Below the pieces are notes generated by a model. That model did no database searches. It worked only from the letters and a program-made list of their open reading frames with translations, and was not told the DNA's origin. A stretch of 64,000 nucleotides of DNA from Leguminivora glycinivorella (lineage: Eukaryota > Arthropoda > Insecta > Lepidoptera > Tortricidae): positions 10,863,706 through 10,927,705 of the forward strand of contig NC_062992.1 of NCBI RefSeq assembly GCF_023078275.1, given 5' to 3'. Positions 39,070 through 50,009 of the stretch are shown here, piece after piece (position 1 is the stretch's first letter; every line of letters begins with the position of its first letter). The translations under genes and the position numbers were made by a program.

Positions 39070-41979
39070 TTTTTTTGGCTAATTGTTACCAATTTAGAAT
39101 ACCACACCTTTTATTGCGTCATAGAATTGGAGCAATTTATTGTTGTGTGCGTGTATAGGCCGCCATTAAGTAATTTTGAATTATTTGAAAGCATAATGGA
39201 ATCTGTGCTACTGAAAATATCGCCTTCCAGCAAGAAATTACTTATTTGCGGCGACTTTAATGTAAATATTTTAGAAAATTCGACATTAAGTTGTAGGCTG
39301 TTGAATTTTTTCAAATCATGTAATCTGAACCACATTTTTATGGAGCCTACTAGAGTGACTGCTACTAGTGCAACCTGTATAGATAATATTTTCACAGATA
39401 TTTTTCCTATTACAAAAAATGTAATCAGCAATTTAGAGTCCGACCATTTAGGTCAATTAATGGTATTTGAAGCTGCTAGGAAAAATACCTTGAAAAAACA
39501 GATAACTTTTGTACCAGTAACCTCGGACCGCGTGGAAAGAATGAAACAGAGTTTAGTTCAGGCGCTACCCGTTCTGTCTCCAAACATGAGTCCTAATGAT
39601 ATGTATAATTCATTCTTTCACACATATATGGAAAATTATAATACGATATTTACAACAAAAACGGTCACGGTTAGTGATGCATCAGTTTTTAGTGAGTGGG
39701 CAACTGCAGAGTTACATCAACAAAGACGTGCATTGTATGCCTTGTATGAGGAACGGCGGTTTAATACGAGTGATGAATTTAAAGAACATGTCAAACAATT
39801 TTCGAAACAGTTTAAATTAGATTGTCATACCGCTAAACGTAATTATTTAAGCAAGAAAATTAAAAGTAGTTCCGATATAATTAAAGCAACGTGGAATGTA
39901 ATTAACGTGGAGACTGGTCGATCAAAGCAAAGAACAAATGAACTGAAATTAAAAATTGATGGCAAAATTGTAGATTCCAATTTAGAAGTAGCAACAGAAT
40001 TTGAAAAGTTCTTCACTGATATACCAGTTTCCACAACTAGGCACTTAAATTCATCACCTGCATCTGCCGTTACACTGTTAGAAGATAATGTCACAGAATG
40101 TAGTAGAGACCTTGTATTTGAACATGTTAGTACCTCAGATATAATTAAGGCATTTCAATCAATTAATGTTAAAAAAACTTGTGACCTTTGGGGAGTCTCT
40201 GTCCATGGTGTTAAATCTTTAATAGAAATTGTAGCGCCTGACTTGGTAGTTATCTTTAATAACAGTGTTGATTGTGGTGAGTTTCCTGATCTTATGAAAC
40301 ACAGTAAAGTCATTCCATTATTTAAATCTGGTAGCACATCCGACCCCACTAATTTTAGACCGATATCAGTGTTACCGACATTCAGCAAAATTTTTGAAAA
40401 GTTAGTGTTATTTCAGCTATTGCAACATTTTAACATCAATAATCTAATGCACAATAAACAATTTGGTTTTACACGGGGTCGCTCAACAACCGACGCTGGT
40501 GTTGAGCTAATCAAACAGATTTTCGATGCCTGGGAGGAGTCACAGGATGCCTTGGGTATCTTCTGTGATTTATCTAAGGCTTTCGATTGCGTCTGTCATG
40601 AAACACTGATCAGGAAATTGCACTACTATGGAGTGAGAGGATCGGCACTGAATTTAGTCAAATCTTACTTACACGATAGAATACAAAGGGTCGACGTGAA
40701 TGGACAGCGCTCACCGGGGTCACTAGTCTCTATGGGTGTACCGCAGGGATCAATATTGGGGCCTTTCCTGTTCCTTATCTACATTAATGACCTGCCATAT
40801 CTTGTAAAGACCCACCATGATATAGTATTGTTTGCAGATGATACTTCCCTTATTTTCAAAGTCAAACGTCAGCAACAAACTTGTGAAAATGTAAACAATG
40901 CTATTTCCGAAGTAGTTAATTGGTTTAGTGTTAATAACTTATTGTTAAATGAGAAAAAGACTAAATGTATTAAGTTTGTAACGAGTAATGCTAAAAATGA
41001 ACAAGCAAGTGTCGTTGTGAAGGATGAGGAATTGGAACTGGTAGATAGTACAGTTTTTCTTGGCATAACTTTAGATTCTAAACTTCAGTGGGGTCCCCAT
41101 ATTGCTACCCTCTCGAATAGACTGAGCTCTGCAGCATTTGCAGTGAGCAAGATCCGTCAGTTAACAGACGTGGAAACAGCTCGATTAGTTTATTTTAGTT
41201 ACTTTCACAGCATTATGTCATATGGTATTTTACTATGGGGCAGTGCTTCAGAGATAAATACCATATTTGTTCTGCAGAAGAGGGCTATTCGAGCAATATA
41301 CAAAATGAACCATAGAGACTCACTTAGAGATAAGTTTAAGGACATTAATATAATGACAGTGCATTGTCAATATATTTATGAGAATATTATGTATGTACAT
41401 AAAAACATTTGTAAATTTAAGAAAAACTGTGATGTACATAATATAAACACTAGAAATAAGCATAAGCTTGCAGTGGCCTTCACTCGGCTCCATAAAATTA
41501 AAAAATCATTCATGGTTAATTGTGTAAGATTTTATAACAAACTTCCTAATGCCATCACTGAACTGTCTTTTAATCGATTTAAACATTATGTAAAGCGTAT
41601 ACTGATCTCTAAAGCCTACTATAGCACACAAGACTACATGAATGATGAAACACTGTGGGATACAAGTATTGCTGAAAACCATTAATTATATAGCTTATTA
41701 ATGATGATATTGATAATTCAATGTATTTTTACACAATTTTTTTGACATTTAGAATTTATTCTAGAAGTTTTTATACTAGTATTTTTTTTATACAATTTAG
41801 ATTGATATCATTTTATTAAATCAATGTAGTTTTAAAACAATATTGTTTATTGCACCAATAAATTGCTCTGATATTTAGAATAAGATGAATATTGTACACT
41901 GTTGACAATTTAAAAGTGCTTATTGTAAGCCTATTTGAATAAAGAATATTTTGATTGATTGATTGATTGATTGATTCAT
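39070..41979 (+). mobile_element. CR1/jockey-like non-LTR retrotransposon, 5' truncated
   Basis: Comprises a 5'-truncated endonuclease-RT ORF, about 290 bp of AT-rich 3' untranslated sequence and an ATTG/TTGA microsatellite tail (five to six units, 41952-41976) instead of poly(A). Tetranucleotide tails are typical of CR1/L2-type elements, whereas jockey ends in poly(A), so CR1-type is favoured but not proven. Confidence 0.75.
39127..41685 (+). CDS. ORF2 endonuclease (partial) and reverse transcriptase
   Basis: An uninterrupted frame (open back to 39070, no real ATG at the 5' edge; 39127 is TTG). Residues 1-110 (numbered from 39127) are the second half of an APE endonuclease: VYRPP 9-13, GDFNVN 42-47, TRV 75-77, C-I-D-N-I-F 84-89, S-D-H 105-107. 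The catalytic Glu region upstream is missing. The RT follows, with NFRPISVLP about 410, FTRGRSTTDA, FCDLSKAFDC from 479, GVPQGSILGP from 537 and the catalytic FADD (40831-40842). It ends at a TAA without a C-terminal zinc finger. Lack of stops implies a recent, dead-on-arrival copy. Confidence 0.85.
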   Translation: MEQFIVVCVYRPPLSNFELFESIMESVLLKISPSSKKLLICGDFNVNILENSTLSCRLLNFFKSCNLNHIFMEPTRVTATSATCIDNIFTDIFPITKNVISNLESDHLGQLMVFEAARKNTLKKQITFVPVTSDRVERMKQSLVQALPVLSPNMSPNDMYNSFFHTYMENYNTIFTTKTVTVSDASVFSEWATAELHQQRRALYALYEERRFNTSDEFKEHVKQFSKQFKLDCHTAKRNYLSKKIKSSSDIIKATWNVINVETGRSKQRTNELKLKIDGKIVDSNLEVATEFEKFFTDIPVSTTRHLNSSPASAVTLLEDNVTECSRDLVFEHVSTSDIIKAFQSINVKKTCDLWGVSVHGVKSLIEIVAPDLVVIFNNSVDCGEFPDLMKHSKVIPLFKSGSTSDPTNFRPISVLPTFSKIFEKLVLFQLLQHFNINNLMHNKQFGFTRGRSTTDAGVELIKQIFDAWEESQDALGIFCDLSKAFDCVCHETLIRKLHYYGVRGSALNLVKSYLHDRIQRVDVNGQRSPGSLVSMGVPQGSILGPFLFLIYINDLPYLVKTHHDIVLFADDTSLIFKVKRQQQTCENVNNAISEVVNWFSVNNLLLNEKKTKCIKFVTSNAKNEQASVVVKDEELELVDSTVFLGITLDSKLQWGPHIATLSNRLSSAAFAVSKIRQLTDVETARLVYFSYFHSIMSYGILLWGSASEINTIFVLQKRAIRAIYKMNHRDSLRDKFKDINIMTVHCQYIYENIMYVHKNICKFKKNCDVHNINTRNKHKLAVAFTRLHKIKKSFMVNCVRFYNKLPNAITELSFNRFKHYVKRILISKAYYSTQDYMNDETLWDTSIAENH

Positions 41980-42200
41980 AATCAATAAGACCGTTTTTGG
42001 AAATTTTTGATTGGCTCTAGCGTCTTTAAAAATAAGAATATCAAAAAAATCAAAACGGTCCGACACAGATAAAAATAAAAATAATGCGTGTTGAAAAAAA
42101 TATTGCTGTATCTTCAAAAACCAGGGAGGAAATAGTCGAGAGCGTTTGTATGGAGAATTGACCCCTCCTGTATCGTCTTAACATGTTCGTTCATCATCAC
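41980..42200. repeat. dispersed repeat shared with 59690-59900
   Basis: AACCAGGGAGGAAATAGTCGAGAGCG, TTTGTATGGAGAATTGACCCCTCC and GATATTC/GAATATC-flanked AAACGGT blocks appear in inverse orientation at 59765-59920. The retrotransposon tail abuts this repeat. Confidence 0.55.
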
Positions 42201-42271
42201 TTTCATCACCCATTCTAGGTCGTCAGTATGCTATATTTCTATCATACAATTTGGACGTTTTACTAGTTACT

Positions 42272-42395
42272 TGTTATACAAGGGTGCAAAGTTGTATTTT
42301 AAGGCCGAGTGCGGAATTGAAAAACGAGCAAACGAAAGTATGAGTTCGAGTATTGGATCCTGAACTTGCAATTTTTCAACACTGAAATAATAGTA
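42272..42395. repeat. dispersed repeat C, copy 4
   Basis: TTGTTATACAAGGGTGCAAAG, AACGAGCAAACGAAAG and TCCTGAACTTGC; shorter than copy 1. Confidence 0.5.
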
Positions 42396-42558
42396 CATTG
42401 TGCAACAAGGGGAGGAAGTTGACGTTGAGTTCTAACGAGAGTAAGTTAAATCGCGACGGCTTGCCGGAGAGCCCGTTTTATGAAATTTATTAGAGTACAA
42501 ATGTAGTCCTAAAAGCTTTTCCTTCGTATTTTTCCGGAAACCTTTGTACTCTCAGACG

Positions 42559-42883
42559 AAGGATACTATAGACTTGACGCAAGGGTACACCCGTAAGGGA
42601 CAGATATAGAATAATGGAGCGAATTTAAGAATCACTAAAAATGGCTGACAGTTTACCATACACAACCTACGTAATTTGGGCGGATAATAAGCTTGACAAG
42701 TGACGTCCTTATTGTTTGCACATTGTTTGCCACAAACTCGTTTGTGTCAGCGGCGGAAAAGTGAAACTATGACAAAGACAAAAAATAACATTTTGCTCTC
42801 TGTCACTCTTATTATAATTTGTATGTGACCGTCTCGTTCGGTAGTGGTATTATTATTTGGCTGTCTAGTCTATAGTATCCTTT
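42559..42883. mobile_element. ~325-bp MITE (AAGGATACTATAGACT ends)
   Basis: AAGGATACTATAGACTTG and CTAGTCTATAGTATCCTT are inverted ends. Non-coding interior with an ATAATAGGGCG-free AT/GC mix; target duplication not clear. Confidence 0.6.
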
Positions 42884-43115
42884 GTTTAAGTTCGTACTTA
42901 TTTGTCATGCTAGTTCAGACAGTGTCAGCAGCCTACGTCTTGTACTGAGACTGACTGAAAATAGCATACGTTTGTACGTTTCCATCCGTAGGAAGGGCTT
43001 TCCGCACTACATCTGTATGCGCTTTAAAACAAATTCTCTTTCGCAAACGCTCCGACTGTAGAAAGAGCTCCTTGCCGAGGTTTTCTTCAGAATCTACTGT
43101 CCGCATTTATTAAAA

Positions 43116-43593
43116 AAAAACAGCCAAGAGCGTGTCGAGCCACGCTCAGTGTAGGGTTCCGTAGTTTCCTGTATTTTACTCAATAACTACTCAACCTAGC
43201 AAGTTCAAAATAATTTTCCTAGAAAGTTCTACTTTTGTGATTTTTTTCATATTTTTGAAACATATTTTATTTTTTATTTTAGTAGCGATTATTTGCGAAA
43301 ATATTAATTTTATCAAAAAACGATTTTAGTAAACCCCTATTAATTTTTTTAAATACCTACAACAATATATCACACGTTGGGGTAGGAAAAAAAATCAGTC
43401 CCCAGTTCATTATGTAGGGGGGGTATTTTTTCCACTTTTTATTTTACCACTTTGTCGGCGTGATTGATATACATATTGGTACCTACCAAATTTCAGCTTT
43501 CTAGTGCTAACGGTCACAGGTATTATCCGCGGACGGACGGACAGACATGGCGAAACTATAATGGTTCCTAGTTGACTACGGCACCCTAAAAAG
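43116..43593 (+). repeat. dispersed repeat A, copy 4
   Basis: CAGCCAAGAGCGTGTCGAGCC to GGTTCCTAGTTGACTACGGC; short GGAC run. Confidence 0.75.
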
Positions 43594-43716
43594 AGTGTAG
43601 GTACAGATTCTGAATAGTTCGCAAGGCGTATTTAACACCTCTGGAATGTCTTGGCTGTATAGGCTACGGCGACTGATTACCATCAAGCAGGCTTTATGCT
43701 TTTTTACCGTAGGTAT

Positions 43717-43849
43717 CAGTGGCGGCTGGTGAAAATTTTTGCTAGGCAACACTGAGCAAAGAGAAACCTACCTTAACATTAGGTACTTTACTAGTAATTA
43801 ATTTTAGGCAAGCCGGTGGGAATCGGCTTGTATGGACCAGCCGCTGCTG
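43717..43849. mobile_element. hAT MITE, 133 bp, 8-bp target duplication
   Basis: Ends CAGTGGCGGCTGGT and ACCAGCCGCTGCTG; GTAGGTAT flanks exactly at 43709-43716 and 43850-43857. Terminal CAG and an 8-bp duplication are hAT hallmarks. It lies 47 bp upstream of the candidate exon at 43897. Confidence 0.85.
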
Positions 43850-43896
43850 GTAGGTATTTAGAACACAACTGAGTATAATATGTTTGTTTGTTGCAG

Positions 43897-43960
43897 GCGG
43901 ATGGGCGTCACCAATCTCCCAAAATCCAGTCGCCTCGACCCTCCCCTGAACGCGCCGCAG
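43897..43960 (+). CDS. candidate host exon (Ser/Pro-rich), 64 bp
   Basis: Preceded by a pyrimidine-rich TGTTTGTTTGTTGCAG acceptor and followed by GCAG/GTAACC donor. One frame is open across the whole exon: ADGRHQSPKIQSPRPSPERA, then A and one base (phase 1). It is GC-rich amid AT-rich repeats and matches no repeat in the window. The next candidate exon (51662) opens with the two bases needed to finish the split codon (G+GT, Gly). Low-complexity S-P motifs suggest a disordered linker with possible proline-directed phosphorylation sites. Gene not recognised. Confidence 0.5.
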
Positions 43961-44005
43961 GTAACCACCTTTTGTAATAATAGGGATGAGATGATGACTA
44001 CATAA

Positions 44006-44771
44006 AAAACCGGCCAAGAGCGTCTCGGGCCACGCTCAGTGTAGGGTTCCGTAGTTTTCCGTATTTTTCTCAAAAACTACTGAACCTATCAAGTTCAAAA
44101 CAATTTTCCTAGAAAGTCTTTATAAAGTTATACTTTTGTGATTTTTTTCATATTTTTAAACATGCGGTTCAAAAGTTAGAGGGTTATTTAAAATAATAAT
44201 GATTAAAATAGATTCATAACTTCTCAAGCAATAGTGGTTTAAAGTTAACTCGAAAATCGAGCATTTTAGTAAACTTTCAAAAAAATTCTTAGAGGAAGTG
44301 TAATAAATGTTATAGTATGCTATATATTCGTGAACTACTCAGTAAGCCCTTTTATTTGATACCCCACACGGCATGGTTTGATGAAAAAAATTTTTTTCTT
44401 TGTATGCGATTTTTGATTGCCGGGGTGCGGGGAAGGGGACCACAAAACTGGTTGGCAACATGTGTTTATATGGTGCCCGGGATCTATAAAATATATATCT
44501 GAAGTCAGAATGAGGTGCGCTATTTTTGCAAACGAACATCCCCTTGGAGCCTGCTCTATTATGTACAATAAAGTGTTTACATACATACATACATAAAACA
44601 TTTTCTTCACTTTTTATTTTTGCACTTTGTCGGCGTGATTGATATACATATTGGTACCAAATTTCAGCTTTCTAGCGCTAACGGTCACTGAGATTATCCG
44701 CGGACGGACGGACGGACAGAAAGACATGGCGAAACTATAAGGGTTCCTAGTTGACTACGGAACCCTAAAAA
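44006..44771 (+). repeat. dispersed repeat A, copy 5, interrupted
   Basis: Runs from CCGGCCAAGAGCGTCTCGGG to AAAAGTTAGAGG (about 44182), is broken by about 410 bp, and resumes AAAACATTTTCTTCACTTTT to the GACTACGGAACCC end. Confidence 0.7.
44183..44595. mobile_element. unclassified insertion inside repeat A, ACAT-tailed
   Basis: Unlike other A copies, this ~410-bp block ends ATGTACAATAAAGTG then (TTTAC)(ATAC)n, like a SINE/LINE tail. No frame with a recognisable domain (short overlapping frames only). Confidence 0.45.
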
Positions 44772-45105
44772 TGGCATTCTGTTTGGTCTGTCAGTTAGAT
44801 CATCCAAAATACTGAACACATATCGCTTTTTCTAATTAATGAAAAAATACAAAGATATAGAGCGTTAAAGTACCGGAGTGGGGGCTTGTGACATCACTTC
44901 TAAGTAAAAATTGTACTTAGGCGTGACGTCACGCGAAACTTCAACGCACTGTACCTTCGTCATTTTTCGTTTACGAGAAAAAAGAAAAAATACGTGTCTA
45001 AAATTCTTTGATAATCTAACTGACGGACTAAATTTTTTTTTTCTCGTCTCGCCTATTACTTATTAAGTTAATTATATTTTATATTCAATAGGAATTATTA
45101 AACGT
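44772..45105. other. no supported gene
   Basis: Contains GTGACATCACTTC and GCGTGACGTCACGCG near 44888-44936, a CRE-like palindrome, within AT-rich sequence. No gene. Confidence 0.3.
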
Positions 45106-45106
45106 C

Positions 45107-45642
45107 CTTATAAAGTTCTACTTTTGTGATTTTTTTCATATTTTATAAACATATGGTTCAAAAGTTAGAGGGGGGGGGGGGGGGACGCACTTTTTTTCCT
45201 TTAGGAGCGATTATTTCCGAAAATATTAATATTATCAAAAAACGATCTTAGTAAAACCTTATTCATTTTTAAATACCTATCCAACAATATATCACACGTT
45301 GGGGTTGGAATAAAATAAAATTCCATTTTTTTTTTGTGGCGTAGGCGAGAGGCTGGCAACCTGTCACTGCAATGTCACAATTTGGATTTCTTTCAACCCC
45401 TTTTTGCCAAGAGTGGCACTGAAACTCATTAGTTCATGTGCTCTGCCTACCCCTTTCTGGGATACAGGCGTGATTATATGTATGTATGTTTATTTTTTCA
45501 CTTTGTTGGCTTGATTAATATACATATTGGTACCAAATTTCAGCTTTCTAGTGCTACCGGTTACTGAGATTATCCGCGGACGGACGGACAGACAGACATG
45601 GCGAAACTATAAGGGTTCCTAGTTGACTACGGAAGCCTAAAA
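45107..45642 (+). repeat. dispersed repeat A, copy 6, split by S4
   Basis: Starts internally at TTATAAAGTTCTACTTTTGTG; at 45337 it is broken by an S4 copy and resumes at 45490. Confidence 0.7.
45337..45489 (+). repeat. dispersed repeat S4, copy 3 (5' truncated)
   Basis: GTGGCGTAGGCGAGAGGCTGG to GTGATTATATGTATGTATG, inserted in repeat A. Confidence 0.65.
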
Positions 45643-46614
45643 AACTAAATTCAGTATTGATGTTGAACCTGTTTGCCACCGACGTGGTATAAAAAAAAAA
45701 AAAACTTCTCAGGATTAAAAATACAAATTAACTAAATGAAGCTTGGAATCATTTTATAAACAAGGGAGTTAAATATTTATTTGTGAGTGTGTTTAGTAAA
45801 ACGTCCCTCTTTTTCGGTTACCATTAAGGCGAGATTTACTTGTATCTTTATATGAATAAACTGACAAAGCGGCTTTATAGCAATCTACAACGTGGGACGA
45901 TTTCCCGTGCACACTCACATTTTTACAAGCATTTATTTAACTTGTCTTGTTAGTATGTTAGTTTGGGTCAAAACGTAGAAGCTAAATTTGACCCACTTCA
46001 CGGTTTCTGATTGAGCTGAACTTTTGCACACATATGTAAATCACGTGACAATGCAATATTATGGTATCATGGAGCTGATCGGATGATGGAGCAGAAAGGT
46101 GGTCATATGAACTCTGTTATGAAACGTCGTATCCCCATCGAGTAAGGGGTTTTTAGAAACGCCTCGGAAAGCAGCAGATGACAGTTGAAAGAAAGGTACA
46201 GTCGGCGATAAAAGCTTGCTCCAAAAATGAAATTTTGCAAAAAAACTTATTTATGTCTCTGGTAACTTGTGTACTTCGATATAATAATAATCGTATATAA
46301 TATATAATCGATATATAATCGTATCGGCCTATCCGCCCCATCTCATATATTTTACGATATTATCCAAACCCCCGCAAAGGGTCGCGTAATGGGGGATGTA
46401 ATAATCCAACACGACTGCGCCAGATAAGTGACATATGGACATTATGTACGAAGGACACATTCAGAGTGTAGTACTACAGATAGTTGTTAACACTTAAATG
46501 CATAGTGATATGTATACCCGTGAAAACTGTTTTGTGGGACTCTGTTCTAATGTAAACTGTTTATTTGTGTGTTAATAAATAAATATTAATAAATAAATAT
46601 TAATAAATATTAAT
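45643..46614. other. AT-rich, no supported gene
   Basis: A retrotransposon-tail-like GTTTGCCACCGACGTGGTATAAAAAAA lies near 45668. TAATAAATAAATATTAATAAA near 46575-46612 resembles another tail. The rest is unassigned. Confidence 0.3.
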
Positions 46615-46615
46615 A

Positions 46616-46884
46616 CCGGGTGCCCGGTAATTAATGGACAACCTTTTAACCACCAAGAGGGCACCTTATACTGGTCCAGAAAATCGACATTAAGGTTTAG
46701 TAAAAGTCGCCTGGTTTTCGAGATTTTCACACTTTTTAAAATTTTAGTAGTATTAAAATTTTAAAAAGTGTGAAAATCTCGGAAACCAGGCGACTTTTAC
46801 TAAACCTTAATGTCGATTTTCAGGACCAGTATAAGGTGCCCTCTTGGTGGTTAAAAGGTTGTCCATTAATTACCTGGCACCCTG
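46616..46884. mobile_element. 269-bp near-perfect palindromic MITE, TA target
   Basis: Ends CCGGGTGCCCGGTAATTAAT and ATTAATTACCTGGCACCCTG; TA on both sides (46614-46615 and 46885-46886). The arms are complementary almost end to end through AAATTTTAGTAG at the centre. Transcription would give a long double-stranded hairpin. Confidence 0.85.
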
Positions 46885-47320
46885 TATAAGGTGTTAACAA
46901 ATTAATCACGGATATTTTTTACGGCTGATAGTACTCCGTTCCTGGAGTATATTTATGTATGAAACATTATGGGTTTGTTATGTTTTTTTGGAGAAAACTA
47001 GGAAACAAATTTGCTACGTTAAAACACCCTGTTAGTGTAGTCATTTAATGAAAACTCATTGAACAGGTTTTAGTATATTTTAACTGCAACTGGCCAGTCT
47101 TTCCGCTGAACCATATTGACATATTATTGACATGAGTAACGTCAGCTAGTGATAGTCTAATTGTCAAGTTAAATATAAACGGTGATTATTTTTAGATGAA
47201 AATTACAATTTTTTTTTGTTCGGTAAATGAAAACAAAAAAATCATACAAAAAGTTTTTTAAATTTATAATGATAGTTAGTTGTTTTAATGTTAATTAACG
47301 TCCCTTAAAATACCAACTGA
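46885..47320. other. no supported gene
   Basis: Unassigned AT-rich sequence. Confidence 0.3.
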
Positions 47321-47562
47321 CTACATACATACAATCACGCCTGTTTCCCATATAGGGGTAGGCAGAGCACATGAAACTGCTAAAGTTACAGTGCCACTCT
47401 TGGCAAATAAGGGGTTGAAAGAAAACGAAACTGTGACATTGCAGTGACAGGTTGCCAGCCTCTCGCCTACGCCACAATTTACCCCATATCCCACAGTCGC
47501 CTTCTACGACACCCACGGGAAGAAAGGGGGTGGTGAAATTCTTAACCCGTCACCACACGGGT
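47321..47562 (-). repeat. dispersed repeat S4, copy 4
   Basis: ACATACATACAATCACGCCTG to GTCACCACACGGG, full length in inverse orientation. The 73-codon reverse frame is repeat-derived. Confidence 0.7.
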
Positions 47563-47665
47563 GACCAGTGACTAATTTGTTAAAATTCATGCATTATTGA
47601 CTCTATTGACAGCACGTCAAAATTCAAACTTGAATAAATCTTTGTCAAGTTCATGCATTTAAGGG

Positions 47666-47893
47666 TTAACCTCCGACGCAAAAACGACGGAGTGTTATAA
47701 GTTTGATGTGTCCGTCTGTCTGTCTATTTGTGTGTGTGTCTGTCTGTGGCATCGTAGCTCCCGAACGGATGAACCGTTTTAGGTTTAGTTTTTTTTGTTT
47801 GAAATCTGAATTAGTCGGGAGTGTTCTTAGCCATGTTTCATGAAAATCGGTCCACTATGTAGCGGTCGGCGGTTGTTCAAAATTTTAATTTAT
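47666..47893 (+). repeat. dispersed repeat N, copy 9
   Basis: AACCTCCGACGCAAAAACGAC to AAAATTTTAATTT; full length. Confidence 0.7.
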
Positions 47894-48284
47894 ACATACC
47901 ATTTCAAATAAAGGCCAGTATCATGATGTGAACCCAGGAAGTTCCAAAGCAGATACCAATTAGGCAAAAGCAACCTTTTCAACGTAACAAGACTGTCGAT
48001 TTATCAACCCTGGTTTCCCTGTCCCAGCTATTTGTGAAATTAAATTAGCCCAGGTCATGATCGGAGTGAACCGGCACCAAAGATATCAAAAATAAGGACA
48101 AGGCACCCCATACAATAGTTTTGCTATTTAAAATAAATATTGCCTTACATAGTTTGATTTAATCACACGGTAAAGTCAACAATGCTTGTGTTGTGGCTAT
48201 TAAACAAAGATATATATAATAGGTATATAATACTAATATTTATTTAGTTACATAGACCCATGACTCAGGAATCAATATCTGTGC
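47894..48284. other. no supported gene
   Basis: Includes a moderately GC-rich part (48000-48110) without matching repeat or splice-flanked frame. Confidence 0.3.
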
Positions 48285-48372
48285 TCATCACACAAATTAA
48301 TGCCCTTACCGGGATTCGAATCCGGGACCGCGGCTTACCAGGCAGCGTCATACGCGCTAGGCCCGACCGGTC
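48285..48372 (-). repeat. SINE S3, copy 2
   Basis: CACACAAATTAATGCCC, reversed B box GGGATTCGAATCC, and GCTTACCAGGCAGCGTC to CTAGGCCCGACCGG. Confidence 0.6.
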
Positions 48373-48465
48373 GTCAAAATTATTTCGTTTTAGAGATGAT
48401 GGTATGTACGTCTAAGGTCTAAATCATTAATCTATTTGCACGATTTCGCTGTTGGGGCATTCCAC

Positions 48466-48627
48466 GAGAATGTCGCTTACGACATGCAATTCTTCTAATA
48501 CTTCTGAAGACGCCAAGAAAACGAAGTTGTGTCTGACAACCTTTCACGACTTGGTTAACAAATGGCAGTATTTTCTCGGGCTTACGGATTTGATACAAGG
48601 CAAAAGCATGTCGTAAGCGACATTCTC
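48466..48627. mobile_element. 162-bp MITE (GAGAATGTCGCTTACGACATGC ends)
   Basis: GAGAATGTCGCTTACGACAT and ATGTCGTAAGCGACATTCTC are perfect inverted ends. Its right end touches repeat A copy 7. Non-coding. Confidence 0.7.
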
Positions 48628-48628
48628 T

Positions 48629-49204
48629 TTTTTAGGGTTCCGTAGTCAACTAGGAACCCTTATAGTTTCGCCATGTCTGTCTGTCCGTCCGTCCGTCCGT
48701 CCGTCCGTCCGTCCGTCCGTCCGTCCGTCCGCGGATAATCTCAGTAACCGTTAGCACTAGAAATCTGAAATTTGGTACCAATATGTATATCAATCACGCC
48801 AACAAAGTGCAGAAATAAAAAGTGGAAAAAAATGTTTTATTAGGGAACCCCCCCTACATGTAAAGTGGGGGCTGATATTTTTTTTCATTCCAACCCCAAC
48901 GTGTGATATATTGTTGGATAGGTATTGAAAAATGAATAAGGGTTTCCTAAAATCGTTTTTTGATAATATTGATATTTTCGGAAATAATCGCTCCTAAAGG
49001 AAAAAAAAGTGCGTCCCCCCCTCTAACTTTTGAACCATATATTATGTTTCAAAAATATGAAAAAAATCACAAAAGTAGAACTTTATAAACACTTTCTAGA
49101 AAAATTATTTTGAACTTGATAGGTTCAGTAGTTTTTGAGAAAAATACGGAAAACTACGGAACCCTACACTGAGCGTGGCCCGACACGCTCTTGGCCGGTT
49201 TTAT
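48629..49204 (-). repeat. dispersed repeat A, copy 7
   Basis: TTTTTTAGGGTTCCGTAGTC to TTGGCCGGTTTTA with the longest (GTCC)n of the inverse copies (48683-48730). Confidence 0.8.
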
Positions 49205-49487
49205 TTAAATCTTTTTTTGGGGGCTTTTTCGTTTCACGAAGATGTCGCCCATTCGATATTCTCGTGGCATGCCCCTGTTTAAGATGCTTTGTAAAGTATA
49301 TTTCGACTGAACATTCTCGTTTGATGCTTGGTGGTCGCATCAGACTGCGCGTTCAGCTCGCATGCGTGCGTAATTGCGCCAATAACGCCTCTGCACGAAG
49401 TACCTAGCCAAACTTCACAATCGCATACGCTTCTTAAGTGTATTCGTACCTAGCTCTCCCTATGTTTTTATTTTATTTTTTATTATA
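49205..49487. other. mixed-composition stretch, no supported gene
   Basis: The part 49320-49400 is GC-richer (TGCGCGTTCAGCTCGCATGCG) but has no convincing splice signals. Confidence 0.3.
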
Positions 49488-49600
49488 AATGGGCTTACTC
49501 TTGGCACAGACTAGCCAAATACAAAGACGTGGCCTACGATGGAGTGAGCTCGCCCAGAAGATGCCTGTTCACTCTTGATTTGAAGGTTGCCGGGTTATAT
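49488..49600 (-). pseudogene. retrotransposon 3' tail, inverse copy
   Basis: ATAAATGGGCTTACTCTTGGC, CGTGGCCTACGATGGAGTGAGC and CCCAGAAGATGCC are the inverse of 31985-32095 and 35740-35840. Confidence 0.5.
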
Positions 49601-50009
49601 GAGCTCGGAAATATATCGCTCTTGAGCACTGCTTTTCGGTCACCAGGTAGCGTCAACGATTGTCACTCCCGGTGAAACCATTTGGCAGTAAAAAATAAAA
49701 ATAAAATTCATTTATTTCAGATAAAAGAATCCATATTATCATTACTATATTATCACACATTTTACATATAAACAAACATAAATTATGTTGCCAACATTTT
49801 TGACACGTCCTTACTAAGTAATATATATGTCATTGAACACAAATGAAAGACACAGTGATGGAGTCTAATTTGATTAAAAGTTTTTGCCACTCATTTCTTT
49901 TCGCTGATTTTCTTTGGTTTTATTTTCGGTGACGAGAATTGTGACACATTTCTTCGTAGTATAACCTTCTTAGACTGAAATAAATTTAATTTTAGTTTTT
50001 TTTAACTTG

